Source: an uncultured Spirochaetia bacterium (GTDB lineage: Bacteria; Spirochaetota; CALGPD01). From it: 11,744 bases of DNA. Of this stretch, positions 5,554 through 11,744 are shown piece after piece (positions within the stretch are counted from its first letter, which is position 1; each line of letters starts with the position of its first letter). The stretch spans positions 1 through 11,744 of the forward strand of contig CALGPD010000400.1 in assembly GCA_937960625.1 (NCBI GenBank). The letters run 5' to 3'. The notes under the pieces are model-generated. The model was not told the DNA's origin and searched no databases. It saw only the letters and a list, made by a program, of their open reading frames with translations. Both the position numbers and the translations under genes were made by a program.

Positions 5554-6729
5554 TTGAAAAATGTTTTTTTTCTAATAATTTTTATTTTTTCTATTTCATG
5601 TACGGGAAAAAATCCTATACCTACAGCGCCATCTAGTGATCAAGTTACTCAAACTCCCGGACAATCTCCTATTCCCGGTAATGACGGTGCCATAGAAGTT
5701 ATTAAGGTAACATCAGACACTATAGAAATAAACTGGCAAAATGCAACAGATGATAACACTAAAACTGAAGAATTGTTATATAGAGTTTATTATTCAACAT
5801 CCGGAGAAATAAATACAACTGAGCAGATTGAATCTGATGCCAATGCTGTAAATGAATGGACTAAAAATATCAAATCACTTAAAATTACCGGACTAGTACA
5901 AGGGACAAAGTATTTTGTTTTCGTTATTGTTAAAAATAACGCAGGAAGAATGGCATTATATAATAAAGTAATTCAATTCACTACTATCCCTGACACAACA
6001 CCCCCTCAAGTATATATCAAAGATTATCAAACTACCTTTTCAGATAATACTCTCAAAATTAAATGGGATAAAGCTTATGATAACAAAACTCCGGAAAGTG
6101 AACTTGAATATAGACTATTCATTATTGATAGAAACGACTATCTAGATCTTAAAAATAGTAGAAAAAATTTGGAAAAATACTTAAAACGTTATGAAAATAC
6201 AGACAAAGAACATTTATTTAACTGGTCTAAAAATAAATATGAACATAATTTTTCACTCCCTTCAGGGGTATCACAGGATATATTTGTCTATTTATATTTT
6301 TGGTTGTGTGTAAGGGATAAAGCCGGAAATATTGGCTACACTTTTGCGCATTATGAACCAAAGAAAACTTTTCAGGCTATATTTTATATTAAAAATATGA
6401 TAGTAACCGCGGAATATAGAAAAATATACTCCGCATCTGTTTCAACTCCCGGCGGCGGATATGGATATATCAATTTAGGTCGTCCTTATCTTGACATTAA
6501 TCAAACAAGCAGAGAAAGAACATGGGATAGGTCGAAAGTTCGTTTTTCCTTTACTCGACAAGCTGGAGGAGGACGAATGGCAATAAGTGATTATTTTCGA
6601 TTTCAAAATAGGCATAGATATGAAGTTCAAGTGCGTCAACTTTACATTAATCAATATTCTGCAGGAGGAGGGCCACCTAAAAAAGTATGGCAATCAGTGG
6701 TCAGAGTTATAGATTTGGGAACCTATTAG
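5554..6729 (+). CDS. Lipoprotein with two FN3-like domains and a Gly-rich C-terminus
   Basis: A 391-aa protein beginning at TTG, supported by GGAG at 5544-5547 (spacing 6) and by the signal peptide that starts there: Lys2, a hydrophobic core, then FSISC with Cys16 as the likely lipidated residue (a relaxed lipobox). A Pro/Ser/Thr linker (20-45) follows. FN3-like domain 1 spans about 46-147 (INWQNATDDNT, LLYRVYYSTS, L..G..YFVFV). Domain 2 spans about 152-270 (IKWDKAYDNKTPESELEYRLFI, FWLCVRDKAGN). The repeated W-x-x-A-x-D-x-x-T motif is common in bacterial surface FN3 lipoproteins. Residues 273-391 form an unrecognised domain with three glycine clusters (GGGYG, GGGR, GGGPP). It is probably anchored to a membrane facing the periplasm or surface, in a binding or structural role; no catalytic motif is visible. 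Confidence 0.8.
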   Translation: MKNVFFLIIFIFSISCTGKNPIPTAPSSDQVTQTPGQSPIPGNDGAIEVIKVTSDTIEINWQNATDDNTKTEELLYRVYYSTSGEINTTEQIESDANAVNEWTKNIKSLKITGLVQGTKYFVFVIVKNNAGRMALYNKVIQFTTIPDTTPPQVYIKDYQTTFSDNTLKIKWDKAYDNKTPESELEYRLFIIDRNDYLDLKNSRKNLEKYLKRYENTDKEHLFNWSKNKYEHNFSLPSGVSQDIFVYLYFWLCVRDKAGNIGYTFAHYEPKKTFQAIFYIKNMIVTAEYRKIYSASVSTPGGGYGYINLGRPYLDINQTSRERTWDRSKVRFSFTRQAGGGRMAISDYFRFQNRHRYEVQVRQLYINQYSAGGGPPKKVWQSVVRVIDLGTY

Positions 6730-6778
6730 TATTCCAATAATTTAGATAACTTATACTTTTATTTTTCCTAAATATTAT

Positions 6779-6818
6779 AAAAAGCAAAAACCCCGACGCA
6801 ATTATTGCATCAGGGTTT
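6779..6818 (-). terminator. Rho-independent terminator of the tRNA unit
   Basis: On the minus strand a 14-bp stem (AAACCCTGATGCAA with its partner, two G-U pairs) closes a TAA loop and is followed by TTTTTGCTTTTT. It starts 4 nt beyond the tRNA-Asp 3' end. The plus-strand side has only a short T run, so its use by the FN3 gene (stop at 6729) is less certain. Confidence 0.85.
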
Positions 6819-6822
6819 AATG

Positions 6823-6897
6823 CGCGAGTGACGAGAGTTGAACTCGCGACCTCCTGCGTGACAGGCAGGCGTTCTAACCGGACTGAACTACACCCGC
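6823..6897 (-). tRNA. tRNA-Asp (GUC)
   Basis: A complete cloverleaf of 75 nt including the discriminator G: acceptor GCGGGTG/CACTCGC, D arm GTTC/GAAC, anticodon stem CCTGC/GCAGG with loop CTGTCAC (anticodon GTC), five-base variable region and T arm GCGAG/CTCGT with TTCAACT. CCA is not encoded (CAT follows the discriminator), so a CCA-adding enzyme is needed. Confidence 0.95.
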
Positions 6898-6903
6898 GTA
6901 ATT

Positions 6904-6976
6904 TGGGACTGACAAGGATTGAACTTGTGACCCCTGCGTTATCAGCACAGTGCTCTACCGACTGAGCTACAGTCCC
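6904..6976 (-). tRNA. tRNA-Ile (GAU)
   Basis: A complete cloverleaf of 73 nt: acceptor GGGACTG/CAGTCCC, D arm GCTC/GAGC with AGTCGGTA, anticodon stem CTGTG/CGCAG with loop CTGATAA (anticodon GAT), T arm ACAAG/CTTGT with TTCAATC, discriminator A. CCA is not encoded. It lies 6 nt upstream of tRNA-Asp in the same transcript. Confidence 0.95.
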
Positions 6977-6992
6977 TTATATTGTAGCAATT

Positions 6993-7021
6993 AATATAGT
7001 TATATAGAAACTAATCGTCAA
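6993..7021 (-). promoter_or_regulatory. Promoter of the tRNA-Ile/tRNA-Asp unit
   Basis: On the minus strand TTGACG (7016-7021), a 17-bp spacer and TATATT (6993-6998). The predicted start is about 10 nt before the tRNA-Ile 5' end, which fits a tRNA operon. Confidence 0.7.
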
Positions 7022-7169
7022 ATAATTTAAGAAAAAACATAATTTTTTAAGAAATTCTCTTTTTTAGCAAATTTTATATAATTCTTTTTAGATTGATTTT
7101 TACCTCTCAATAATGCATAATAATTTTTAGATACTTTTTAATCTTTTATAATTTTCTTTAGGATAAAAA

Positions 7170-9587
7170 ATGATCAAAACAACAAAAATAACAGCAATTT
7201 CTTTATTTATAATTTTAAATCTAAATTTATTCGCTCATTCAAAAACGATCAAACAATACAACGCACAAATTAACAATCTCTGGAAGAAAAAACAGTACAA
7301 ACGCGCTATTTATACCTGTATCACAGCTCTTAAATATTATCGCAATCACGCTGTTTTAACTGGCAGGCTTGGTTATTCCTATAAACTGCTACGAAAATAC
7401 AAAATTGCAAGAAAATATCTAAATAAAGCGTATTCAATGAATAAAACAAATTGGATGATAAAGTATTGGATTTGCGATGCTTATTTGGCATCAGGATGGT
7501 ATGCTAAAACGCCCTTACAACGGGCCAATTTCTGGATATATGCTCTACGAATTAATCCAAACAGGAAAAGGTATTATCTCGGTGTTGCTCAAGCTTTATC
7601 CAGAGCAAATAAACATACCCGGGCAATGCAATGGTTTAACCTTGCAATTAAACATAAGGGCAAAAAGGGCCATAAACTAAGTGAAATTTTGCTTTATAAA
7701 GCTATAGCTTTTATAAGAATAAAGAATTTCAAACGGGCTTTATATTTTATAGAAAAAGCAAAAAAACTCGCGGTCAATGATGTTAAATTAATGGAAACAA
7801 TTGCTTCTGTTTACCACTATAAACTACATATGCCGGTTAGTACGTATAAAACGTTTAAATTCCTAATTGATAAATATCCAAAGCATAAAAACGTAAAAAA
7901 ATGGATCCGGTATTACGATATGTTTAGGCCTATGACACTGCAGATTAATTATAAAATCAAAATTAAACTTAATTATATACCCTATATAAAAAACAACGTT
8001 GTTCATATAAATATATACCCTATAAATGCTCCGTATTATCAATTTTTAAGCTATAAAATTTATCCCGATCCGGTCTATTCTAAAATTTTATTAATAAACG
8101 GCAACAGGTACGCAAAATTAAAATATAAATTTATTCCACCCGATATTTACGTTGAAGTTAAAGCTAAGTTTATTCCAATGGGTATTAGAGAAAGAAAATT
8201 TCTTCACTTTGATGATAAAACGTATAATCCTATGACTTATTTAAAATTAAATCCTAAAAAAGAACCTGATTTATATTATTATAAAATCCTTGTTAAATCT
8301 ATAACCAAAAACGAAAATAATAATTTCAAAAAAGCAAAATTAATCCATAAATGGATGATGAAAAATTTTAAATATAGACTAATTGGATATAAAAATCTAA
8401 CACAATATCTTAAACATAAAAAAGGAGAATGCGGCGGCTGGGCATATGTATTCAGCCGGTTGTGCAGAGTGGCCGGTATTCCCGCAAGAACTGTTTATGG
8501 TCCGTTTATGGGTTATCCACATGAACTCGATCTTGGATCTCACGTTACAAGTGAGTTTTATATTAAAGGGTTAGGATGGATACCTGTTAATAATACAGCC
8601 AACGTATTTGCGCGTATACACGGTGTATTTTGCACCACGCGCACTAGAGAGCGCAAAGAAATATCTTTTTTTGCTTTTGGATCAGGCATTTATAATATTA
8701 GAGTAAAAAGAAAATCTTTTACTGGAAAAACTATCTATCATTACGGTTCTTATACACCAAAAAAAATTTCACAGAGTGATTTCCGGACTAAAATTCTTAA
8801 TAAAATTAATAATCCTGAAGATTTAAAATTCATTAAAAGCAGATACAAATTTTCCGGCAAAACAAATAAATACATTTATATCCGCAAGTATTACTACAAA
8901 AACGGAGTAAAAAGAATAGATAGAAAATCAGACCGTAGGCTTCATAACATCTTATTAAGCATTAATTATAAACCAACGCATATGATTTACAAAGCGGGTA
9001 ATATTTTATCCGTTAAAGATTATGAGTTTAGAATCTATTCCTTAATTAATTTAAAAAAGTACACAGACGCCTTTGCTATTGCAAAAAAAGCTTTGCAAAA
9101 ATTCCCTTCCAACCCTAGGATTCTTACTCATAACGGATATATTTATAAAATTCTCCGTAAATATAAAACCGCGGTTAGATTTTTAAAAAAAGCGTATGAA
9201 ATTAATAAAACAGACCCTATTATCAAACACCGTGTTTGTGATGCCTATCTTGCGGCCGGATGGCATGCTAGAAAGCCAATAGATAGAGCAAACTACTGGA
9301 TGACTGCTCTTAAAATTAATCCTAAACATCGTAGATATTATTTAGGAGTTGCATGGGCTCTTTCCCGGGCAGGCAAGCATAGGCAGAGCCTAAAATGGTT
9401 TAATTACGCTCTAAATTATAGCGGAAAAAAAGGAAACAAACTTAGTGTTATTTTACTATACAGGGCAAAAGCTTATCTGCGGATGAAAAGGCTAAAGGAT
9501 GCCAAAAAGGATATTATCAAAGCAAAAAGACTCGATCCGCATAATTCCGGTATAAACAGAACGTATAAACAAATATTAAAAAAATAG
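7170..9587 (+). CDS. Exported TPR - transglutaminase-like - TPR protein
   Basis: An 805-aa protein with a signal peptide (residues 1-22; hydrophobic core ISLFIILNLNLF). TPR module A spans about 36-205, an unassigned beta-rich linker 250-380, and a transglutaminase-like domain about 385-500. In that domain Cys421 lies in GECGGWAYVFSRL, His458 in GSHVTSEFY, and GLGWIPVNNT follows. The usual third residue, Asp in GW-x-P-V-D, is Asn474. Module B (about 624-793) is a copy of module A at a constant offset of 588 residues without gaps; 50 of 79 residues match between 71-149 and 659-737. Related domains are cysteine proteases or transglutaminases acting on envelope proteins or peptides. The ATG follows AGGA; a TATAAT box lies at 7147-7152. 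The protein is very Lys- and Tyr-rich. Its substrate is unknown. Confidence 0.82.
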   Translation: MIKTTKITAISLFIILNLNLFAHSKTIKQYNAQINNLWKKKQYKRAIYTCITALKYYRNHAVLTGRLGYSYKLLRKYKIARKYLNKAYSMNKTNWMIKYWICDAYLASGWYAKTPLQRANFWIYALRINPNRKRYYLGVAQALSRANKHTRAMQWFNLAIKHKGKKGHKLSEILLYKAIAFIRIKNFKRALYFIEKAKKLAVNDVKLMETIASVYHYKLHMPVSTYKTFKFLIDKYPKHKNVKKWIRYYDMFRPMTLQINYKIKIKLNYIPYIKNNVVHINIYPINAPYYQFLSYKIYPDPVYSKILLINGNRYAKLKYKFIPPDIYVEVKAKFIPMGIRERKFLHFDDKTYNPMTYLKLNPKKEPDLYYYKILVKSITKNENNNFKKAKLIHKWMMKNFKYRLIGYKNLTQYLKHKKGECGGWAYVFSRLCRVAGIPARTVYGPFMGYPHELDLGSHVTSEFYIKGLGWIPVNNTANVFARIHGVFCTTRTRERKEISFFAFGSGIYNIRVKRKSFTGKTIYHYGSYTPKKISQSDFRTKILNKINNPEDLKFIKSRYKFSGKTNKYIYIRKYYYKNGVKRIDRKSDRRLHNILLSINYKPTHMIYKAGNILSVKDYEFRIYSLINLKKYTDAFAIAKKALQKFPSNPRILTHNGYIYKILRKYKTAVRFLKKAYEINKTDPIIKHRVCDAYLAAGWHARKPIDRANYWMTALKINPKHRRYYLGVAWALSRAGKHRQSLKWFNYALNYSGKKGNKLSVILLYRAKAYLRMKRLKDAKKDIIKAKRLDPHNSGINRTYKQILKK

Positions 9588-9594
9588 CCGGTTT

Positions 9595-9801
9595 TTATAA
9601 TTTATCTATCACGGTTATTTTTTTATAAAGCAATATCAAGCCTACAACAACACCGGTTAAAATCATAAAAATCATTGCCAGGCCTTTTGCTTTTAACCAT
9701 TTCTCCAGAAAATATCCTGCCACTCCGCTGCCCATAATAGAAAACAACATATGCATAACCGCGCTGAAATATAGATAAGCTTTAGTATCAGGTTTACTCA
9801 C
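9595..9801 (-). CDS. AtpZ/AtpI-like small membrane protein
   Basis: A 68-aa protein with two membrane helices (about 10-31 and 40-59) joined by a short loop EKWLKAKG. The pattern, with Gly-rich first helix (FSIMGSGVAGYFLEKWL) and a second helix followed by Lys, matches the AtpZ/AtpI (ATPase gene 1) family, which accompanies F-type ATP synthases and aids c-ring assembly or Mg/Ca transport. The start is GTG 9801, ten bases after the kdsB stop, with AAGGAAG overlapping that stop. It is the last gene of the minus-strand operon. No ATP synthase genes are next to it within the window. Its stop is 7 bp from the stop of the convergent transglutaminase gene. Confidence 0.7.
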   Translation of the reverse strand: MSKPDTKAYLYFSAVMHMLFSIMGSGVAGYFLEKWLKAKGLAMIFMILTGVVVGLILLYKKITVIDKL

Positions 9802-9811
9802 TATTTCTTCC

Positions 9812-10534
9812 TTATTCCATAGCCTTTAATAATTTCTCAACTTTATAAATATCTTCAGGCACATCAACACCCATGCTGTCATAACCGGTTATAACCGTAT
9901 ATATTTTATACCCGTTTTCAAGAAACCTTAACTGCTCAAGAGACTCAGACTTCTCAATTTTTCCCTGTTCCAAACTAACAAAGTCTTTAAGAACACTTTT
10001 TGTATAAGCATAAATACCAATGTGTTTATAATAATCAGTGCCTTGTGTTTTATCAAACGGAATAGAACAACGGGAGAAATACATCGCAAAACCTTCTTTA
10101 TCACATACTACCTTAACAATATTAGTATCGTGAATCTCATAATCGTCTGAAATTTTTTTCCTGGCCGTAACTATTTTAACGACATTGTTACCGTAAAACG
10201 GCTCTATAACGCTGTTGATAACGCCCGGGCTGATTAAAGGCTCATCACCTTGAATATTTACTAAAACATTGCTCTCAAGCCTCTCACAAGCCTTATAAAC
10301 CCTGTCACTGCCGGATAAACATTGCCCGGTTTTAATAACGGGTATATTATTTTGCCTGCAAAAAACAATTATTTCTTCGCTGTCACTGGCAACGAATAAA
10401 TCATCGAGTTTTTCTGCTTTTTTTGCCTGTGAATAAACCCGTTGTATCATAGGTATACCTGCAATTTTAACAAGCGGCTTACCCGGAAAACGCGTTGATT
10501 CCATACGGCATGGGATAATTCCCGTTACTTTCAT
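9812..10534 (-). CDS. kdsB: 3-deoxy-manno-octulosonate cytidylyltransferase (CMP-Kdo synthetase)
   Basis: KdsB activates Kdo with CTP to CMP-Kdo, the donor for the inner core of lipopolysaccharide; it is cytoplasmic. At 240 aa it has the usual length. Motifs: IPCRMESTRFPGKPL at 7-21 (nucleotide-binding signature), SGSDRVY at 74-80, VNIQGDEPLI at 92-101 (Asp97 as expected metal ligand), YFSRCSIPF at 152-160 (usually YFSRAPIPY), YKHIGIYAY at 169-177, LEQLRFLENG at 199-208, and GVDVPED at 222-228. The start ATG overlaps the TAA of the upstream gene by one base, with AGGG just before it, so translation is probably coupled. The AtpZ-like gene follows after 10 bp. Its presence implies a Gram-negative outer membrane with Kdo. 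Confidence 0.95.
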   Translation of the reverse strand: MKVTGIIPCRMESTRFPGKPLVKIAGIPMIQRVYSQAKKAEKLDDLFVASDSEEIIVFCRQNNIPVIKTGQCLSGSDRVYKACERLESNVLVNIQGDEPLISPGVINSVIEPFYGNNVVKIVTARKKISDDYEIHDTNIVKVVCDKEGFAMYFSRCSIPFDKTQGTDYYKHIGIYAYTKSVLKDFVSLEQGKIEKSESLEQLRFLENGYKIYTVITGYDSMGVDVPEDIYKVEKLLKAME

Positions 10535-11322
10535 TACTGCCCTAACCTAAAAAAATTTTTCTTCTTAAACGCGCTCAGACGGAAATCTTCTATCATTTTA
10601 GTTATAAAATCGATATTGGCTTTAAAAAATTCTAAATATTTATTCTCAAACCCTGTATCTATTATATAATTTTTCATAACGCGTTTTAAAAAACTCAAAT
10701 AAGCGTTTATAAAAACCCCCGCGTCCTGAATAAATTTCTGCTCTTCGCGTTCATAAACTTTACCCCAATTACTGTGCTTATCCAATACAAGGGCAAAATC
10801 CTGAATTTTGGCAGTAACGCCTTTTTTTTTCTCCAAGCAGTAATCATCAAAACCGTGTTCAAACCGGATTAACTCGTTGTTTATCGCAATATCATTAAGG
10901 TGCTTGACCGCTTTAATTACAGAAGGAAGCAATTCTTTGTAGTATAGAAAAAGCGCTCCCATAAGTTTGGAAATATCATAGGGCGTTTTTTCGTGAAAAT
11001 AATAATCAGGATATGATTTTATTTTATTAGCATGCGCATCCGCGATATCATCAAGCTGCTTTCTAATCTCTTTACGCATTCTAATTTCTTCAAGCTTGTT
11101 TTTTTTCGTTTCATCTATATCCCTTGCAAGCTGCTCAAGCGCGGTAATCTCAGCGTATAGAAAATGCTCAATATCAACTTTTAAAGTTAGAGCATCAATA
11201 TAACGCGCGTTAAATTTTCCAACGTTGAATTTATTTTCACCGTATTTTTTAGCGTATTCTTTAAACTTTGCCCTGACTTTATTAACAAGAGCATCGACTT
11301 CTTTTCTGGATAATTTTGGCAT
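10534..11322 (-). CDS. Unknown helical cytoplasmic protein, first gene of the kdsB operon
   Basis: A 262-aa protein I do not recognise. It has no signal peptide or membrane segment and is rich in Lys, Glu, Asp and Tyr. It is predicted mostly helical, with a likely coiled coil at about 50-110 (ALEQLARDIDETKKNKLEEI then RMRKEIRKQLDDIADAHANK). Further helical blocks include YYKELLPSVIKAVKHLNDIA and, near residue 186, WGKVYEREEQKFIQDAGVF. No catalytic signature is apparent. The start ATG 11322 has AAGG seven bases upstream. It ends TAATG-overlapped with kdsB, so its amount is tied to CMP-Kdo synthesis; a structural or regulatory link to the envelope is possible but only inferred. An inverted repeat lies in its leader. 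Confidence 0.75.
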   Translation of the reverse strand: MPKLSRKEVDALVNKVRAKFKEYAKKYGENKFNVGKFNARYIDALTLKVDIEHFLYAEITALEQLARDIDETKKNKLEEIRMRKEIRKQLDDIADAHANKIKSYPDYYFHEKTPYDISKLMGALFLYYKELLPSVIKAVKHLNDIAINNELIRFEHGFDDYCLEKKKGVTAKIQDFALVLDKHSNWGKVYEREEQKFIQDAGVFINAYLSFLKRVMKNYIIDTGFENKYLEFFKANIDFITKMIEDFRLSAFKKKNFFRLGQ

Positions 11323-11344
11323 ACAAAAACCTTGATGAAATAGA

Positions 11345-11378
11345 TTTATCAGTTACCTTATTTTCGGTATCTGATAAA
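11345..11378. promoter_or_regulatory. Long inverted repeat in the leader of the kdsB operon
   Basis: TTTATCAG-t-TACC, an 8-base centre, then GGTA-t-CTGATAAA. The arms pair at 12 of 13 positions and the repeat spans 34 bp. It lies 23-56 bp upstream of the first operon gene, with no T tract beside it, so it is more likely an operator for a dimeric regulator or a 5' UTR hairpin than a terminator. Confidence 0.6.
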
Positions 11379-11520
11379 TGAATGTATAGAAAATTTAATA
11401 TTATTTTTAGATTAAGGTCATCAATTTTTATTATTTGTCAAATCGATGTTTAAATTGGCTCACGCATTATTACTAAAAGTAAAAGCTTAACCAAAAATCA
11501 AATCGCACTATAAACCCTTA

Positions 11521-11587
11521 AGTAAATATTAATTTAAAATATTCAATCTATAAGAGGCCGTAATGACTATTAGCAGCCTCTTTTTTT
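11521..11587 (+). ncRNA. Candidate small RNA ending at an orphan terminator
   Basis: A weak promoter-like pair, TTAACC (11487-11492), 16 bp, TATAAA (11509-11514), would start an RNA of about 67 nt ending at the intrinsic terminator. No protein gene explains that terminator. No known RNA family is recognised; the promoter call is weak. Confidence 0.25.
11553..11587 (+). terminator. Rho-independent terminator without an upstream gene
   Basis: Stem AGAGGC/GCCTCT, a small internal loop, then TAAT/ATTA around GACT, followed directly by seven T's on the plus strand. The minus strand lacks a T tract, so it works in the plus direction only. Confidence 0.85.
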
Positions 11588-11744
11588 CGTTCTATTTAAA
11601 AAATTAAATTCAGTTTATTTTTTCATGCATTATAAATAAAAATTTCCAATACAACTAAAATATTTATTTAACCTTTGCATCTAATACGTTGAATTATTTA
11701 TTTTTAGACTAAACTAAGTTGAATTGAATTCAATTCCAATTATT

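Larger units (their letters stand above)
11379..11744. other. Gene-free AT-rich stretch upstream of the kdsB operon
   Basis: There is no credible protein gene on either strand. It holds the upstream region of the minus-strand operon (no clear -35/-10 pair; TTGACA on the minus strand near 11436-11441 lacks a matching -10), a plus-strand terminator at 11553-11587 and a perfect 16-bp palindrome at 11721-11736 centred on GAATTC. Short open frames of 14-23 codons here have no ribosome binding site. Confidence 0.6.

Noticed and set aside
6475..6693. Minus-strand open frame opposite the FN3 lipoprotein
   Set aside because: It is low-complexity antisense sequence without initiation signals.
7477..7680. 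Plus-strand second-frame open frame within the TPR gene
   Set aside because: It overlaps TPR module A, whose duplication proves the other frame is the coding one.
11378..11490. Short plus-strand frames of 14-23 codons before the orphan terminator
   Set aside because: They have no ribosome binding site and ordinary AT-rich composition; a noncoding RNA explains the terminator better.
1..11744. CRISPR array
   Set aside because: The only regular repeats are the four 24-bp units at 960-1051, which are contiguous without spacers.

Overview
The window is AT-rich bacterial DNA, roughly 30% G+C by eye, that reads with the standard bacterial code (genes end in TAA, TAG and TGA; Trp is TGG). A Kdo cytidylyltransferase (KdsB) implies a diderm, LPS-making organism. 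Many exported repeat proteins (ankyrin, TPR, FN3, beta-helix), a relaxed lipobox, tRNAs without an encoded CCA and several broken genes suggest a host-associated lineage. Spirochaete-like or Elusimicrobiota-like groups are possible, but the phylum cannot be fixed from this sequence.

Left part (1-2100), a patchy accessory region. It holds a HepT/MntA-type toxin-antitoxin pair on the minus strand: the antitoxin nucleotidyltransferase is intact, while the HEPN toxin carries a frameshift and a stop exactly at its catalytic Arg codon. Next come four tandem ~24-bp repeats resembling an IS21-family end with no transposase, a 61-aa DUF4177-like protein and a cytoplasmic TPR protein. Two islands of about 48% G+C stand out from the AT-rich background.

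Centre (2180-4160). An exported ankyrin-repeat gene with its own terminator lies between two inverted 29-bp sequences matching at 27 of 29 positions. The right-hand copy forms the 3' end of a decayed secreted beta-helix gene. The unit therefore looks like a passenger-carrying mobile unit, or the shell of an IS256-like element, that truncated its neighbour.

Right-centre (4165-9587), plus-strand genes for envelope proteins: a small secreted Cache-like protein driven by a near-consensus promoter that predicts a leaderless mRNA, a CPBP-type membrane protein, an FN3 lipoprotein, and an 805-aa protein in which two copies of one TPR module bracket a transglutaminase-like domain. Between the last two lies a minus-strand tRNA-Ile/tRNA-Asp unit with promoter and terminator.

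Right end (9595-11744). A tight minus-strand operon (unknown coiled-coil protein, kdsB, AtpZ/AtpI-like membrane protein) is preceded by a strong inverted repeat in its leader. Beyond it lies a plus-strand intrinsic terminator with no gene in front of it, possibly the end of a small RNA.
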